Translations under genes and position numbers: made by a program
Assembly: GCF_001311075.1 (NCBI RefSeq)
Contig: NZ_BBAD01000008.1
Span: forward strand, 1 to 63,325
Source: Secundilactobacillus similis DSM 23365 = JCM 2765
GTDB taxonomy: Bacteria > Bacillota > Bacilli > Lactobacillales > Lactobacillaceae
Reading direction: 5' to 3'
Length of the DNA stretch: 63,325 nucleotides
The notes under the pieces: model-generated
Seen by the model: the letters and a program-made list of their open reading frames with translations, nothing else
What the model was told of the DNA's origin: nothing
The model's database searches: none
Shown here: piece by piece, positions 1 through 9,684 of the stretch
Position numbering within the stretch: position 1 is the first letter of the stretch
Layout of the letters: each line of letters starts with the position of its first letter

Positions 1-8
1 GCGACAAT

Positions 9-43
9 AAAAAACAAGTTACCCAGAACGATAACTTGTTTTT
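9..43 (-). terminator. Terminator of the lipoprotein gene
   Basis: A 12-bp inverted repeat (positions 9-21 with 32-43) forms a hairpin. Read on the minus strand it ends in a T run, just after the stop codon of the lipoprotein gene. Confidence 0.75.
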
Positions 44-54
44 CGGTATAGTTT

Positions 55-798
55 TTATTGTAATGACAGCGTTAATGTACCGGGCGCCTTAGATAAAGCA
101 TCGCCGCTAGTCGAGTAACTACCAGAAAATGCAACGTTCAGTCGAGTAACTCGATAATCCGCTGGACCAGCCAATACCATGGCGGTAAAAGTCTTAGTTT
201 GGTGAGCACCAATACTTTGACCCGCACTAGCATCACTTAGGCCACTGGCGCTGGTGACGGTGCCCTTGTTGTTGATGGTGATTTGCTTGATCCCATCGAT
301 TTTAACGGTTTGACCACGTGAATTGGTGACGTTAAAGGTCAATTGGACGGTGCGGTAAGGATTCGGAATCTGTTGAATATTAAAGGCCTGAGCAGCCATT
401 GATTTTGCGGCGGCTGTTTTGGCGGTATTTTTAATCGTCTTAATTGTTGTAACCCGGTAGCGGAGGCCGGTGGTTGACGTCTGCTGTTTGTAGGTGTGTT
501 TTTGGACGAGTTGGAGCTTGGTGCCAACGCGGTCGTACGAAAATTCGCCTGGAAGCGATAGAACGCCGGACTTTTGATATTGCTGACTTTGACGATCAGT
601 TTTGGGGACACTGTATGGTTTCATGGTGGCTTGCTGGTTGGCAGCACTTTCCGGCGTTTTACGTGAAGTTGTACTTGAAGAACTAGTTGCCGTTGAATTG
701 GCTGATTTTGAGGACTTAGAGCCGGTTGAAGAACCACAACCGGTCAGGATAACCCCGATAAGCAAAAGACTGACTAGGGCTGTTTTTGGACGTTTCAT
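55..798 (-). CDS. Secreted lipoprotein, DUF4352/DUF5067-like
   Basis: A 247-residue protein with a hydrophobic signal peptide (residues 7-20) ending in the lipobox LTGC, so Cys21 should be lipidated and the protein anchored outside the membrane. A Ser/Thr-rich linker follows (about residues 22-55). The C-terminal 120 residues look beta-rich, in the style of the immunoglobulin-like DUF4352/DUF5067 domains common in lactobacilli; this domain call is by resemblance only. The reading frame is intact. No substrate or partner can be inferred. A related secreted protein type occurs at 32187-32956. Confidence 0.8.
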   Translation of the reverse strand: MKRPKTALVSLLLIGVILTGCGSSTGSKSSKSANSTATSSSSTTSRKTPESAANQQATMKPYSVPKTDRQSQQYQKSGVLSLPGEFSYDRVGTKLQLVQKHTYKQQTSTTGLRYRVTTIKTIKNTAKTAAAKSMAAQAFNIQQIPNPYRTVQLTFNVTNSRGQTVKIDGIKQITINNKGTVTSASGLSDASAGQSIGAHQTKTFTAMVLAGPADYRVTRLNVAFSGSYSTSGDALSKAPGTLTLSLQ

Positions 799-828
799 GG
801 TAGACCTCCTAAAAGATAATGTTACGAA

Positions 829-1098
829 TTACTTAAAGAGTAACCAACGCTGGGACTGGCGAAATCCAAATAACCGGTCGTGTTGCGCAGTTTGCACCGT
901 GAGTTGAGCATCAGCTTCAGTAACGAGCGTTCGAAACTGGTTGATTGTTAACGGGGTGCCGTCGATTTCAACAGCTAAAATAAGCCGTGAATCGGTTGGA
1001 ATAACGGCCGTGATCGGCGTTGGCGGCTTGGCTTCCATGCCAAATTGAAGTTGGGGGTCAAGTGGTGCTAAAAGGGTCAATAATTCACCCAGCTGCAT
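829..1098 (-). CDS. Hypothetical 89-residue protein
   Basis: I do not recognise this protein. It has no signal peptide or membrane segment and contains no Cys. It lies directly upstream of the lipoprotein gene on the same strand (30 nt apart), so the two may be co-transcribed. An AAAGGAGG ribosome binding site sits 6 nt before the ATG, which supports a real gene. Confidence 0.6.
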   Translation of the reverse strand: MQLGELLTLLAPLDPQLQFGMEAKPPTPITAVIPTDSRLILAVEIDGTPLTINQFRTLVTEADAQLTVQTAQHDRLFGFRQSQRWLLFK

Positions 1099-1346
1099 GG
1101 TGAAGCCTCCTTTAACTAAAAGCTAGTTAAATTATACCGCAGATTAAGTGAGGCGCCTACCAAATTGAAAAGTGTGAAGGTAACCCCCAGCTTGATTGAA
1201 AGCCGTGACAAACAGAAGATAATGAGACAGCAAGGCAATGACTATTGTTCCGGTTCTAAATTACTGGTATGATGGTTTTTGCTTGTTTTTTTGATCAACA
1301 GTTAGTTAGATTGCCGAAAGCTCACCATCATGATTCGGTGATATTA

Positions 1347-1422
1347 TGCTACAATATTAAGGTTAGCATTGACGGTTTTTGAAGCATCATCAGCGCAATC
1401 AAGGGTCACGAGGGCCCTTGAT
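1347..1422 (+). promoter_or_regulatory. rnz promoter and leader hairpin
   Basis: The 343-bp space 1099-1441 contains an extended -10 promoter (TG at 1347, TACAAT at 1350-1355) without a good -35 box. An 8-bp hairpin follows in the leader (1398-1405 with 1415-1422). I see nothing else in this space. Confidence 0.5.
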
Positions 1423-1441
1423 TTAGAAAAGGACGACGAAC

Positions 1442-2379
1442 ATGCAAATTGAATTTTTAGGAACTGGTGCTGGGTCACCAGGAAGTTTAGAAACGTTAGT
1501 AGCCTGGCTTTGAAGCTGCTTGAGGAGCGCAATTCAATCTGGCTATTTGATGCCGGTGAAGGCACGCAACACCAAATTTTAAGAACAACGATCAAACCAC
1601 GTAAAATCGATAAAATTTTCATTACCCACTTACACGGTGACCATATTTTTGGCTTACCAGGCTTGCTGAGTAGCCGTTCAAATCAGGGTGGTAGCGGTAA
1701 ATTGACCATTTATGGTCCCAAGGGCATTCGTAACTTTGTGTTAACGAGTTTGAAGGTTTCCGAAACCAAGCTATCCTACTTTATTGAATTCGTTGAATTA
1801 AGTGATGGCGGTGAAATCTATCACGATGACAAGTTTACGGTCTATGCGGAGCACCTCGATCATAAAATCGAATGTTTTGGCTACCGGGTGGTTGAACATG
1901 ACCATCAAGGCGAACTGATGGTGGATCAATTACGGGCGGATAATATTCCATCTGGACCACTCTACGGGCAACTTAAGGCCGGCAAGACGGTGACTTTACC
2001 AGACGGTCGGACGGTTAACGGCAAAGACTACATTGGTCACGCACAAAAGGGTCGGACCGTCACAATTTTAGGCGATACCCGGAAAACAGCGAACAGCTAC
2101 AAGTTAGCTAACCATGCCGACGTGTTGGTTCATGAAAGTACTTTTGCACGGGATGAATCAACTTTAGCGCGAAACTACTACCATTCTACTAATTTACAAG
2201 CGGCTCACATTGCCAAAGATTCAGGTGTCGGGCGGTTGCTGTTAAACCATATTTCCGCTCGATATAATGGAAAATTGGCGCATGATTTAGAATTACAAGC
2301 CCAAACGGTGTTCGAAAACACCAAGGTTGTGAAAGATTTTGATTTGATCGATATTCCGTTTGATAAAGAACGGGAATAA
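1442..2379 (+). CDS. rnz: Ribonuclease Z (tRNA 3'-processing)
   Basis: This metallo-beta-lactamase-fold endonuclease cuts the 3' trailer from tRNA precursors that lack an encoded CCA. The zinc motif HLHGDH is present in [13 protein letters not shown], and further metal ligands lie in the C-terminal part. The true start is the ATG at 1442, after an AAAGGA site. The first 14 codons are separated from the rest by an apparent 1-nt deletion at about 1483-1485: restoring one A gives GSPGKFRN and a 312-residue protein, the usual length. It is followed by lapA and recJ. The tRNA-Ser in this window lacks an encoded CCA, which fits the need for this enzyme. Confidence 0.93.
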
Positions 2380-2398
2380 TCCTGGAGGAGGGGTTCGA

Positions 2399-2734
2399 TT
2401 GAAACGGCAAGGAAGTGTGATCATCGGTATCTTACTGGTGATTTTGATTGCAATTTTTTCAGTGATGAACACAACGGCTGTCCCGATTCACTTTGGGTTT
2501 ACAGTCGTGACTTGGCCATTGGTGTTGATTCTTTTAGTCGCAGTGTTTCTTGGTGCCCTGTTGATGTTCTTATTTGCAACGTTAACGTCGGTTCAAGCTA
2601 AGCGCGATGCGAAGAAGCAGGCCGCTGAATTAGCAAGTCTGCAGGCCGAAAATGCTCGGTTGAAGCAACAACTCACACCAATTGACGCCGAAGTAACACC
2701 CGTTGACAGCGATGATAAGGAGGCCCAACCGTGA
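2399..2734 (+). CDS. LapA-domain (DUF1049) membrane protein
   Basis: A protein of about 111 residues with two membrane segments (roughly residues 6-26 and 38-60) and a cytoplasmic coiled-coil tail rich in Lys, Ala and Glu. This is the layout of the LapA/DUF1049 family, whose role in Gram-positives is unclear. I chose the TTG at 2399 because GGAGGAGG lies 8 nt upstream; an upstream in-frame ATG falls inside rnz. The last 4 nt overlap the recJ start, so the two are translationally coupled. Confidence 0.8.
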   Translation: MKRQGSVIIGILLVILIAIFSVMNTTAVPIHFGFTVVTWPLVLILLVAVFLGALLMFLFATLTSVQAKRDAKKQAAELASLQAENARLKQQLTPIDAEVTPVDSDDKEAQP

Positions 2735-5059
2735 TTAGCGCACATTATGATTGGCAAATCAAACGGGTTGATGAACCCGGTGAAGCAGCGAAAACGTTAG
2801 CGTCTGAATTATCGCTTGATCCGATGGTTACCCAAATTCTGGTTAATCGAGGATACGACACGGCGGAAACCATCACGCAGTTTTTAAAACCGGACTTATC
2901 ACAACTCCATGATCCCTTCAGTATGCATGATATGCAAAAAGGAATCGACCGAATTCAAGAGGCCATCATTGCTGGTGATCAAATTACGATCTATGGTGAT
3001 TACGATGCCGATGGTGTCACGAGTACGGCGATTTTGTATGATACATTGAACCAAATTGGTGCCGATGTTAACTACTTTATTCCCAACCGGTTTTTGGACG
3101 GTTATGGGCCTAACGTAGACGCATTTGAACGGTTGATCAAGGCTGGTACAAAACTGATCGTGACTTGTGATAATGGCGTTTCCGGCCATGATGCCATTCA
3201 ACGAGCGAATGAGCTTGGTGTGGATGTGGTCGTCACCGATCACCATGAGTTGCCAGAAACGTTGCCTGACGCCTATGCGGTGATCCATCCGCGTCATCCG
3301 GAAGGTGATTATGCGTTCGGTGGCCTCTCAGGTGCTGGGGTGGCGTTTAAGGTTGCTGGTGCAATTTTGGAAGAAGTGCCACAAGAATTGTTGGATTTAG
3401 CGGCAATTGGAACAGTTGCCGATTTAGTCCCGTTAGTTGACGAAAATCGGGTCTTGGTGACTGCTGGTCTTCAGATGCTGAAACAAACGGACCGTTTCGG
3501 CTTGATTTCCCTAATCAAAGGAGCCGGCATCGATCCAGAACAATTGGATGAACAATCGATTGGCTTTGGCATTGCCCCGCGCTTGAACGCGTTAGGCCGC
3601 TTAGATGACGCGGCGCCGGCAGTTGAACTTTTGACGACCGGAGATGACCAACGGGCTGAACAATTGGCTGAATTGACCGAAAAGCAAAACAAGTATCGCC
3701 AAAAATTAGTTGCCGATATTAGTGATGTTGCGTTAGCACAGGCTCAAGATGAACAGCATCGTGACCACCCTGCGTTGATTATTACCGGAACGGGTTGGCA
3801 CGAAGGGGTTTTAGGAATCGTTGCCAGCAAGGTGGTTGAAGCTACGGGTAAACCAACTGTTGTACTGGATGTTAAAACTGACCATGGCACAGCGAAGGGG
3901 TCTGGTCGAAGCGTTGAGGGCTTTAACTTATTTGAAGCCTTTGATGCACACCGTGACCTGTTGGTGAACTTCGGTGGGCATGCGGCTGCGGTTGGGATGA
4001 CCGCTAAAGCGGACCAACTGACAGAATTGCAGGCGGCCTTTGATCAAGCAGCCCAAGATCAACACTTAACGGATCAGCCGAAGGTTCAGTTACCGATTGC
4101 AACGCAATTAACAGCCGGTCAAGTGACGATGCCGCTTTACGAACAACTGCGCCAATTGGCACCATTTGGGACGGATAATCCGGTACCGTTATTTGCCTTT
4201 AAACCTGAACAAGTCCAAAACGTCAAGGCAATCGGGGCGGATGGTAAACACCTGAAGTTTCAATTAGCGGATGCTGGTCAAACGTTAAACGCCATTGATT
4301 TTGGACAGGGAGCGCTGGCACCGACACTGCAGAGCGCTGCGGATCAGGTCCAACTGGTTGTCAAATCGACGTTAACGTTTGGCAGGGCCGAACATCGCTT
4401 CAATTAATGGTCAAAGATATTGCCATTTCGGGCATCGTAGTTGAAGATCAGCGGACGCAATCCCTCAGACGATCGATGTTTGCTGATTCAGAGGGGACGT
4501 ATGTTTTCTTCAATGAACGGCTGTATAAGCAACTTCAACCCCAGTTGCCACCAACGGCAACGAGCTGGTTGTTAAGCGATGCGGAGCGGTTAACGAAGCA
4601 ACATGCCACAACGTTATACTTGGTTGATTGTCCCGCAACGTTAACGGATTTACAGACTGCGCTGACTGCGATTTCGGCAGATCAAATCGTGGTGTACTTC
4701 TATCTGAAAGAAAGTCACTACCTGTTAGGGATGCCAGATCGAGCAGAGTATGCTAAACTGTTTAAGTTCGTGCAAACGCACCAAAACGTCGATGTGGCGC
4801 ATCGATTGGGTGAACTCGCCACGTATTTGCGGCTAAAAACACCACAATTGGTCCTCATGCTGCAGATTTTTACAGAGTTACAGTTTGTGACCATTGAACA
4901 CGGGGTGATGAATCCCGTTGCGTCACCTGCCATCATGCGATTGAGAGCGCACCAAGTTACGAACAGCGACAAACTCAAATTGAAACTGAGAAACAATTGC
5001 TGTATAGTGAAACAGCGGATTTGAAACAGTTGATCTCGAGTTACCTCGAGGATGAATAA
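2731..5059 (+). CDS. recJ: Single-stranded-DNA exonuclease RecJ
   Basis: RecJ degrades single-stranded DNA 5' to 3' in recombination and base-excision or mismatch repair. The DHH-family metal motifs are visible: [19 protein letters not shown] and the late GGHAAAVGM of the DHHA1 domain, followed by an OB region. The start is GTG at 2731 after AAGGAGG. Two apparent 1-nt deletions, at about 4378-4383 and 4943-4946, split the gene. Restoring them gives 776 residues, ending in LEDE. The third section is needed for the full C-terminal domain, so the breaks are more likely sequence errors than decay. Confidence 0.92.
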
Positions 5060-5073
5060 AGGAGCTACTAATA

Positions 5074-5592
5074 ATGACACTTGATTTAAGAGACTACATT
5101 GCAACCGTGCCGAATTATCCAGAACCCGGCGTGATGTTCCGGGATATTTCCCCATTGATGGCAAATGGTGAGGCCTATCGTTACGCAACAGATTTGCTGG
5201 TGGACTATGCCCGTAGCAAGGACGTTGAAATGATCGTTGGACCAGAAGCGCGTGGGTTTATCGTGGGCTGTCCAGTAGCCTATGAATTAGGCGTTGGGTT
5301 TGCGCCTGCTCGTAAAGAGGGTAAGTTGCCTCGTGAAACGGTTAAAGCAACTTACGAGCTAGAATATGGTGAATCAGCACTATACCTGCATAAGGATGCG
5401 ATTAAGCCAGGCCAACGCGTGTTGGTAACGGATGACCTGTTAGCAACCGGTGGGACTATTAGCGCAACCATTAAGTTAGTCGAAGCCCTTGGCGGTGTCG
5501 TTGTCGGAACGGCCTTCATGATTGAATTGAAGGACTTGAACGGGCGCGACAAGATTAAAGGGTACGATATTTTTAGTTTGATGGAATATTAA
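5074..5592 (+). CDS. apt: Adenine phosphoribosyltransferase
   Basis: Intact 172-residue purine-salvage enzyme that makes AMP from adenine and PRPP. The PRPP-binding motif is [12 protein letters not shown] at about residues 117-128, and the N-terminal [11 protein letters not shown] is typical of the family. It starts 14 nt after recJ, with AAAGGAG upstream, and so ends the rnz-lapA-recJ-apt run. Confidence 0.95.
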   Translation: MTLDLRDYIATVPNYPEPGVMFRDISPLMANGEAYRYATDLLVDYARSKDVEMIVGPEARGFIVGCPVAYELGVGFAPARKEGKLPRETVKATYELEYGESALYLHKDAIKPGQRVLVTDDLLATGGTISATIKLVEALGGVVVGTAFMIELKDLNGRDKIKGYDIFSLMEY

Positions 5593-5615
5593 ACGACCGA
5601 ATTTAATTAGAGCCT

Positions 5616-5679
5616 AAAATATAAAGGAACTACCTCACAGAGTCGAAACCGAATCTAAGAGGTAGTTCCTTTATATTTT
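5616..5679 (+). terminator. Strong terminator after apt
   Basis: A perfect 21-bp inverted repeat (5616-5636 with 5659-5679) with a 22-nt loop, A-rich on the left arm and T-rich on the right, so it could work on both strands. The rest of 5593-5900 holds only the tRNA promoter. Confidence 0.85.
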
Positions 5680-5859
5680 GACGCATCGATACATGAGACG
5701 GTCGAGCTGAAATTTTGCTTGGAGGTAAGCTAGATAATCGGCCTGAAATAATTAATTGAGCTGGAGTTAAGTACTCAGATTGATAATTGATAATTTGTTT
5801 TTTTAACGTTTATATGACCATTACGGTATTGATTTGATGAAGGTTTTCAGTAATACTAC

Positions 5860-5887
5860 TTGTAATTTTGCATAGTTTTGGTATAAT
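5860..5887 (+). promoter_or_regulatory. Promoter of tRNA-Ser
   Basis: TTGTAA (5860-5865), 16-bp spacer, TATAAT (5882-5887), ending 13 bp before the tRNA. Confidence 0.7.
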
Positions 5888-5900
5888 TATCTATTGTTAT

Positions 5901-5988
5901 GGAGAGTTGGCAGAGTGGTAATGCACCGGACTCGAAATCCGGCGAACCGGCTAATACCGGCGCGCAGGTTCAAATCCTGTACTCTCCT
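5901..5988 (+). tRNA. tRNA-Ser (anticodon CGA)
   Basis: A class II tRNA of about 88 nt. The acceptor stem pairs 5901-5907 with 5981-5987. The anticodon stem CCGGA/TCCGG flanks a loop with CGA, there is a long variable arm with a GCC-type stem, and the T arm contains GGTTCAAATCC. CCA is not encoded. The base after the acceptor stem (discriminator position) is T, whereas bacterial tRNA-Ser usually has G. The last 13 nt are the attachment core used by the integrated element, and the gene stays complete. Confidence 0.93.
5976..5988 (+). repeat. attL core (13-bp direct repeat)
   Basis: CCTGTACTCTCCT, the 3' end of tRNA-Ser, recurs exactly at 14856-14868. The adjacent integrase gene fits a site-specific insertion here. 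Confidence 0.85.
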
Positions 5989-6002
5989 CTATATTCAATA
6001 TT

Positions 6003-6060
6003 AAGAACGCTCTAATCGTTGACCTGAATGGGTTTTGAACGATTAGGCGTTCTTTTTTAT
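6003..6060 (+). terminator. Terminator between tRNA-Ser and int
   Basis: A hairpin of about 17 bp (6003-6020 with 6038-6054) with one bulged T, followed by TTTTTT on the plus strand. It belongs to the element and gives the interrupted tRNA gene a replacement terminator. It could also end int transcription from the other side. Confidence 0.75.
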
Positions 6061-6087
6061 TGACTGATCTTGAAATTGCTCTTGATA

Positions 6088-7247
6088 TTATTCACGCATG
6101 ACCTTTGCAAACACGTTTGGTACTTCCGTTTCCATCTTCTCAGTCACGTGTGAATAAAGGTCTAGTGTAATTTGAATTGAGGCATGACCCAAACGCTCGG
6201 AAATAACTTTTGGCGCAACGCCAGCCTCTAGTAGTAATGTTGCATGTGTGTGTCTAAAACCATGAACAGTTATTTCACGTAGATTATTTTTTTTAACATT
6301 TTGCAACATCCAAGTTCGCGGCTTTGATAGTTGAATGAAACTATTATTTTGGTTGGCAAAGACAAGTTGATTTTTGTTACTCAATGTATTAAAACCTAAT
6401 TTCAACATTTCTTGTCGTTGTAATGATCGCCATTGATCCAGATATTTCATTGTTTCTAAATCAAGGCTGATTGTCCGCTTTGAATGTCTTGTCTTCGGAT
6501 AATCAAGGTAGAGTCGTCTGTCTTTACCACGAGCCAAATTCTGTTTGATATGAATGCATTGATTTTCAAAGTCAACATTGCACCATTCAAGTGCTAAAAT
6601 TTCACCGCGCGACAACCCGAAGCCGACAAAAGTTGAAAAAACATAAAAATATGAAATGGTTGCTGCTCATAACACAGCTTTAAAAATTCTTTTAATTCAT
6701 CTCGCGAATAATAGTTTTTGCGTTCAACTTTATCTATTTTTTCGACCTTACGAGGAATACTAATTTTTTCTGCTGGGTTAGAATCAACAATACCTAAAGT
6801 AATGGCATATTCAAAAATACGCGCAATATCTATTTTTAAGTCACGAAACTTTACATATGTTTTTGCCTTACGATTAATAAATTTCTGAACATCTGCAACC
6901 GTAATACTGCTCATTGATTTATGCCCAAATTCTGGTAATACGTGAACTTTAAACTGTTCGACTGTTTTTACAAAGGTACTTTCTTTAACAGTATATTCGT
7001 AATTCTCTTTCCATAAGTCAAAAACTTCTTGAAAGAGATCACCATTACTCTGTTGTTGGCAAGCAAGTTCTCCATTCTGATATTGCACTTTAACACGTTC
7101 CATTGCTGCTTTTGCCTCACGCCTAGTGGCAAAGTTACGTCGCATAGCCGTGTCTTGTTTACCAGTAACTGAATTGATGCCTAAATAAGTTTTGAACATC
7201 CAACGTTTGGTACCGTCCTTTTTAGAATATTGCTTAATTGTTGCCAT
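6088..7247 (-). CDS. int: Tyrosine site-specific integrase
   Basis: This recombinase catalyses insertion and excision at the tRNA-Ser site. It has an N-terminal arm-type DNA-binding domain (residues 1-60), a SAM-like core-binding domain (about 75-175) and a catalytic domain. The first catalytic Arg lies in LSRGEILALEW, then HGFRHTHATLLLEAG supplies the H-x-x-R box, and the nucleophile is the Tyr of LDLYSHVTEKM. A 1-nt deletion at about 6615-6617 (a CCC run on the plus strand) breaks the frame just before the first catalytic Arg. Restored length is 386 residues, normal for phage and ICE integrases. It points towards the tRNA, as usual for elements in tRNA genes. Confidence 0.9.
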
Positions 7248-7304
7248 TTATCTTTCCTCCTATGTTGTTGGGGTGCATAGGAAAAATTAATACAGCTGTT
7301 GAAA

Positions 7305-7820
7305 CTATTTACCATTTTTGTTTATATAATCGATTTTTTCAGCGGCTTCCGTTATTTTATCAAGTGGTAAACGGTCAAATAGTGCTGGTTCCATGACGAC
7401 CTTGCCACTAGCATCAACGTTAGGAACACCGTCTTCGTCCACACTAGGATGTGGCGTAAAGAAGTTTGCAATATATTGTGCTTCGCTTGCTACCTTACTA
7501 ATTTCTTCGACTGGGTACGAATCCATAATTTTTGATAGTTCAAACAGTGTTCTAATTCTCTCATCGTATGCATCAATTCGATCCAATATTGCGGGAGTAT
7601 CTGCTAGTGCTACCTCTTTTGGTGTACCAAATAATTGCATTGGTGTTGCGTGAAAAACATTAGCAAATTTCTCAAGCGTTTCAAATGTTGGATATCGTGT
7701 CCCACGCTCAATATTTGAAATGCTCTGTTTTTGTACACCAATTTTTTCGGCCAATTCAGTTTGTGACATATTAAATTCCTTACGCAAACGTGCAATGTTC
7801 GATCCAAAGTTTTCAATCAT
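7305..7820 (-). CDS. XRE-family (CI-like) repressor
   Basis: A 171-residue protein with an N-terminal Cro/CI helix-turn-helix (about residues 10-62, with MSQTELAEKIGVQKQSIS as the recognition region) and a C-terminal part I do not recognise. It lacks the Ser/Lys self-cleavage residues of LexA-type repressors and an obvious metallopeptidase motif. It is divergent from the excisionase and rep genes and probably keeps the element silent by binding the region between them. A GAGGTGAAATAG ribosome site precedes the ATG. Confidence 0.85.
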   Translation of the reverse strand: MIENFGSNIARLRKEFNMSQTELAEKIGVQKQSISNIERGTRYPTFETLEKFANVFHATPMQLFGTPKEVALADTPAILDRIDAYDERIRTLFELSKIMDSYPVEEISKVASEAQYIANFFTPHPSVDEDGVPNVDASGKVVMEPALFDRLPLDKITEAAEKIDYINKNGK

Positions 7821-7864
7821 ACTATTTCACCTCAACTTAGTATTAGGCATCATCCTATGACATC

Positions 7865-8034
7865 ATCATAATTGATGTATTACTGAAAGTCAACTTTTGT
7901 AATACTATAAGCAGTCAAATAATACATAAAGATATTAATTGACAACAATTTTATTGATGATATACTATAGCTGAGATCATTATAGTTTACAAAATGTAAC
8001 TATTAGTTCTCATAGTAAACTATTTAGGAGGTGA
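7865..8034. promoter_or_regulatory. Divergent promoters and operator of the element
   Basis: The leftward repressor promoter on the minus strand has TTGACT (plus 7888-7893), a 17-bp spacer and TATGAT (plus 7865-7870). The rightward promoter has TTGACA (7939-7944), a 16-bp spacer and TATACT (7961-7966). Downstream of the latter an inverted repeat ATAGTTTAC (7982-7990) and GTAAACTAT (8015-8023), with a third related half-site at 7996-8003, is a likely repressor operator. AGGAGGTGA at 8026-8034 is the ribosome site of the next gene. Confidence 0.65.
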
Positions 8035-8038
8035 TATT

Positions 8039-8314
8039 GTGGGTATCATGGAGGAAACAATGGCTCGTTGGCAAGCTGAAACCAATGAACGTGTATTTTT
8101 GATGATTAAAGAAGCTGTTGACAGCGCAGGAAATAGCAACGATGTTGTGAAACAAAAATATTGTGCAAGTCATTTTGGTATCAGTGTTAACACGCTTAAA
8201 GAATGGGTAGCACATGGTTGCCCAGAGATTAGGCTTGAAAGCGGCATGGTCTTTTACAGCAAAAAAGCTGTCCATGATTGGTTATTAACCTATCAAAGCA
8301 AAAGTAGCCCTTAG
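8039..8314 (+). CDS. Excisionase-like HTH protein
   Basis: A 91-residue protein with a predicted helix-turn-helix (CASHFGISVNTLKEWVAHG, about residues 42-60) followed by a beta wing and SKKAVHDWL, the pattern of small excisionases and HTH_17-type proteins. The start is GTG at 8039, 4-5 nt after a full AGGAGGTGA site. Position beside the operator and before rep suggests that it directs Int towards excision and is controlled by the XRE repressor. Confidence 0.65.
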   Translation: MGIMEETMARWQAETNERVFLMIKEAVDSAGNSNDVVKQKYCASHFGISVNTLKEWVAHGCPEIRLESGMVFYSKKAVHDWLLTYQSKSSP

Positions 8315-8378
8315 GCGTCACTGCCAGCGGCATAAGTGACGCCTAAAGGGCATAACGGGTGCCTTACTAATAGCACCC
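8308..8378 (+). promoter_or_regulatory. Putative nick site / origin (dso or oriT)
   Basis: There are two hairpins between the excisionase and rep genes. The first is a 14-15-bp stem (8308-8322 with 8335-8350, one unpaired A). The second has stem GGGTGC (8357-8362) and GCACCC (8373-8378) around a loop CTTACTAATA. The second loop plus stem reads ACTAATAGC, matching the CT/AATAGC nick sequence in the pT181-family double-strand origin hairpin, and the gene just downstream encodes a Rep_trans initiator. The first stem could instead be a terminator. Confidence 0.6.
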
Positions 8379-8486
8379 TAAAACAATACAAATATTAGTG
8401 GCAAAAACATGAAATACCTCTTTCAATGACTGATCTATCAAGCAGTAGGTATTTTGTAAAAATTTGCAATTTTAGGAGGTGATCTA

Positions 8487-9620
8487 TTGATACAACCAAA
8501 ACCCATCTCAAATAATGTTTTAGGAAAAGTTGATTGGTTTCAAATTGTGATTCAGGGGTTAGCTTGGACAACAGTTTATACTGACCTTCTTCAGATTAGT
8601 TTAGACTGTGTGACTGTGGAAGATGCTACTTTAAAGCATGAGGATTATGACGTTATGTATACTTGCGGACCCATTCGCTACTATACTTACGAAAATCAAA
8701 GTAAACAGCTTGAACGAGGAACATTAGTGATGAGTGGTCAGGCCTGTACGATGTATGAATGGGCTAATCTTGCCGAGAATTCCCAACGGAATGTTTTCCA
8801 AGAATTAGCATTGCGTATCATTGACTTAGCGAGTTCTTCCTCAATAAGCTTTGATGTCAAACGACTTGACCTAGCACTTGATGATTACAATGAAAAAACA
8901 TTCTTCGATATTGATCTAATCATTGGCAAAGTCAGTCGTAAACAATTCTTATCCAAAGGGCGTACAAATACAGTTTATGATAGTGAGTTTGATAAAAGAA
9001 CCCGCTCAAAAACACAAGTAATCGGAGCACGTGGTTCTGAATGTATGTTTCGTATTTACGAAAAAGGCAAAGAACTAGCTATGGGTTTAAGCGGTGTTGA
9101 GCGTGAAGTGATGTTGAAACAGGCCCCACAAATAAGACTAGAAGCTGAAACACGAAAAGATACTGCGAATGACCTTTTTATAACGATTGCCTATCTTACT
9201 AAAAAAGAAACACTAACAAATTTAATTCGAGGCTTTGTTAGTACAGAACTTAATTTTTATAGTGATACCACTTATCGGGTAATTAGTCGCTGGTGGAGCG
9301 ATTATTTAAAACCAAGCTATATTCCCAATGTTCATCGACGTTATGAAAAATCAATTTTTGAAGATACACTCCATTGGTTTGAGGTTCAAGGACCGTATGC
9401 TGTTACTCAAGCTCTTTTTTTCTTATCAAATAATGGAATTGAAATCTTAGCTAACAATGCTATTGAGTTGCCACCGCCGCTATTAGGACAACGCGATGAT
9501 TATTGTTGGAATCAAGATTTAGCTAATAAATTAATTGATTTTGTGACGAAAGAAAAGCGAATGGACTTAATACCATTGATTCATCAGAGAACAAAAAAGC
9601 CGTCCACTCCGTATAAGTGA
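8487..9620 (+). CDS. rep: Rep_trans-family replication initiator / MobT-like relaxase
   Basis: A 377-residue protein of the pT181-type initiator family (Rep_trans), which also includes the MobT relaxases of Gram-positive ICEs and IMEs. Visible family features are the N-terminal VDWFQIVIQG, the acidic FDVKRLDLALDDY (about residues 122-134, metal-binding region) and FRIYEKGKE, where Tyr191 is the likely nicking residue, followed by RLEAETRKDTA. It lacks the N-terminal HTH of many MobT proteins. The start is TTG at 8487, after AGGAGGTGAT. The protein should nick the hairpin upstream of its own gene for replication or mobilisation of the excised circle. Confidence 0.8.
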   Translation: MIQPKPISNNVLGKVDWFQIVIQGLAWTTVYTDLLQISLDCVTVEDATLKHEDYDVMYTCGPIRYYTYENQSKQLERGTLVMSGQACTMYEWANLAENSQRNVFQELALRIIDLASSSSISFDVKRLDLALDDYNEKTFFDIDLIIGKVSRKQFLSKGRTNTVYDSEFDKRTRSKTQVIGARGSECMFRIYEKGKELAMGLSGVEREVMLKQAPQIRLEAETRKDTANDLFITIAYLTKKETLTNLIRGFVSTELNFYSDTTYRVISRWWSDYLKPSYIPNVHRRYEKSIFEDTLHWFEVQGPYAVTQALFFLSNNGIEILANNAIELPPPLLGQRDDYCWNQDLANKLIDFVTKEKRMDLIPLIHQRTKKPSTPYK

Positions 9621-9684
9621 ACGACCTAATCAAAAACTAATTTATAGATATAGTATAACAAATTAGAAAGCAGAGGAAAATAAA

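Noticed and set aside
4407-5024. Separate gene after recJ
   Set aside because: It continues the RecJ C-terminal domain after a 1-nt shift, and its own end shifts again into the last RecJ segment.
5616-5679. Inverted repeat as a transposon end or MITE
   Set aside because: No terminal target duplication or second copy; its place after apt and its A/T flanks fit a terminator.
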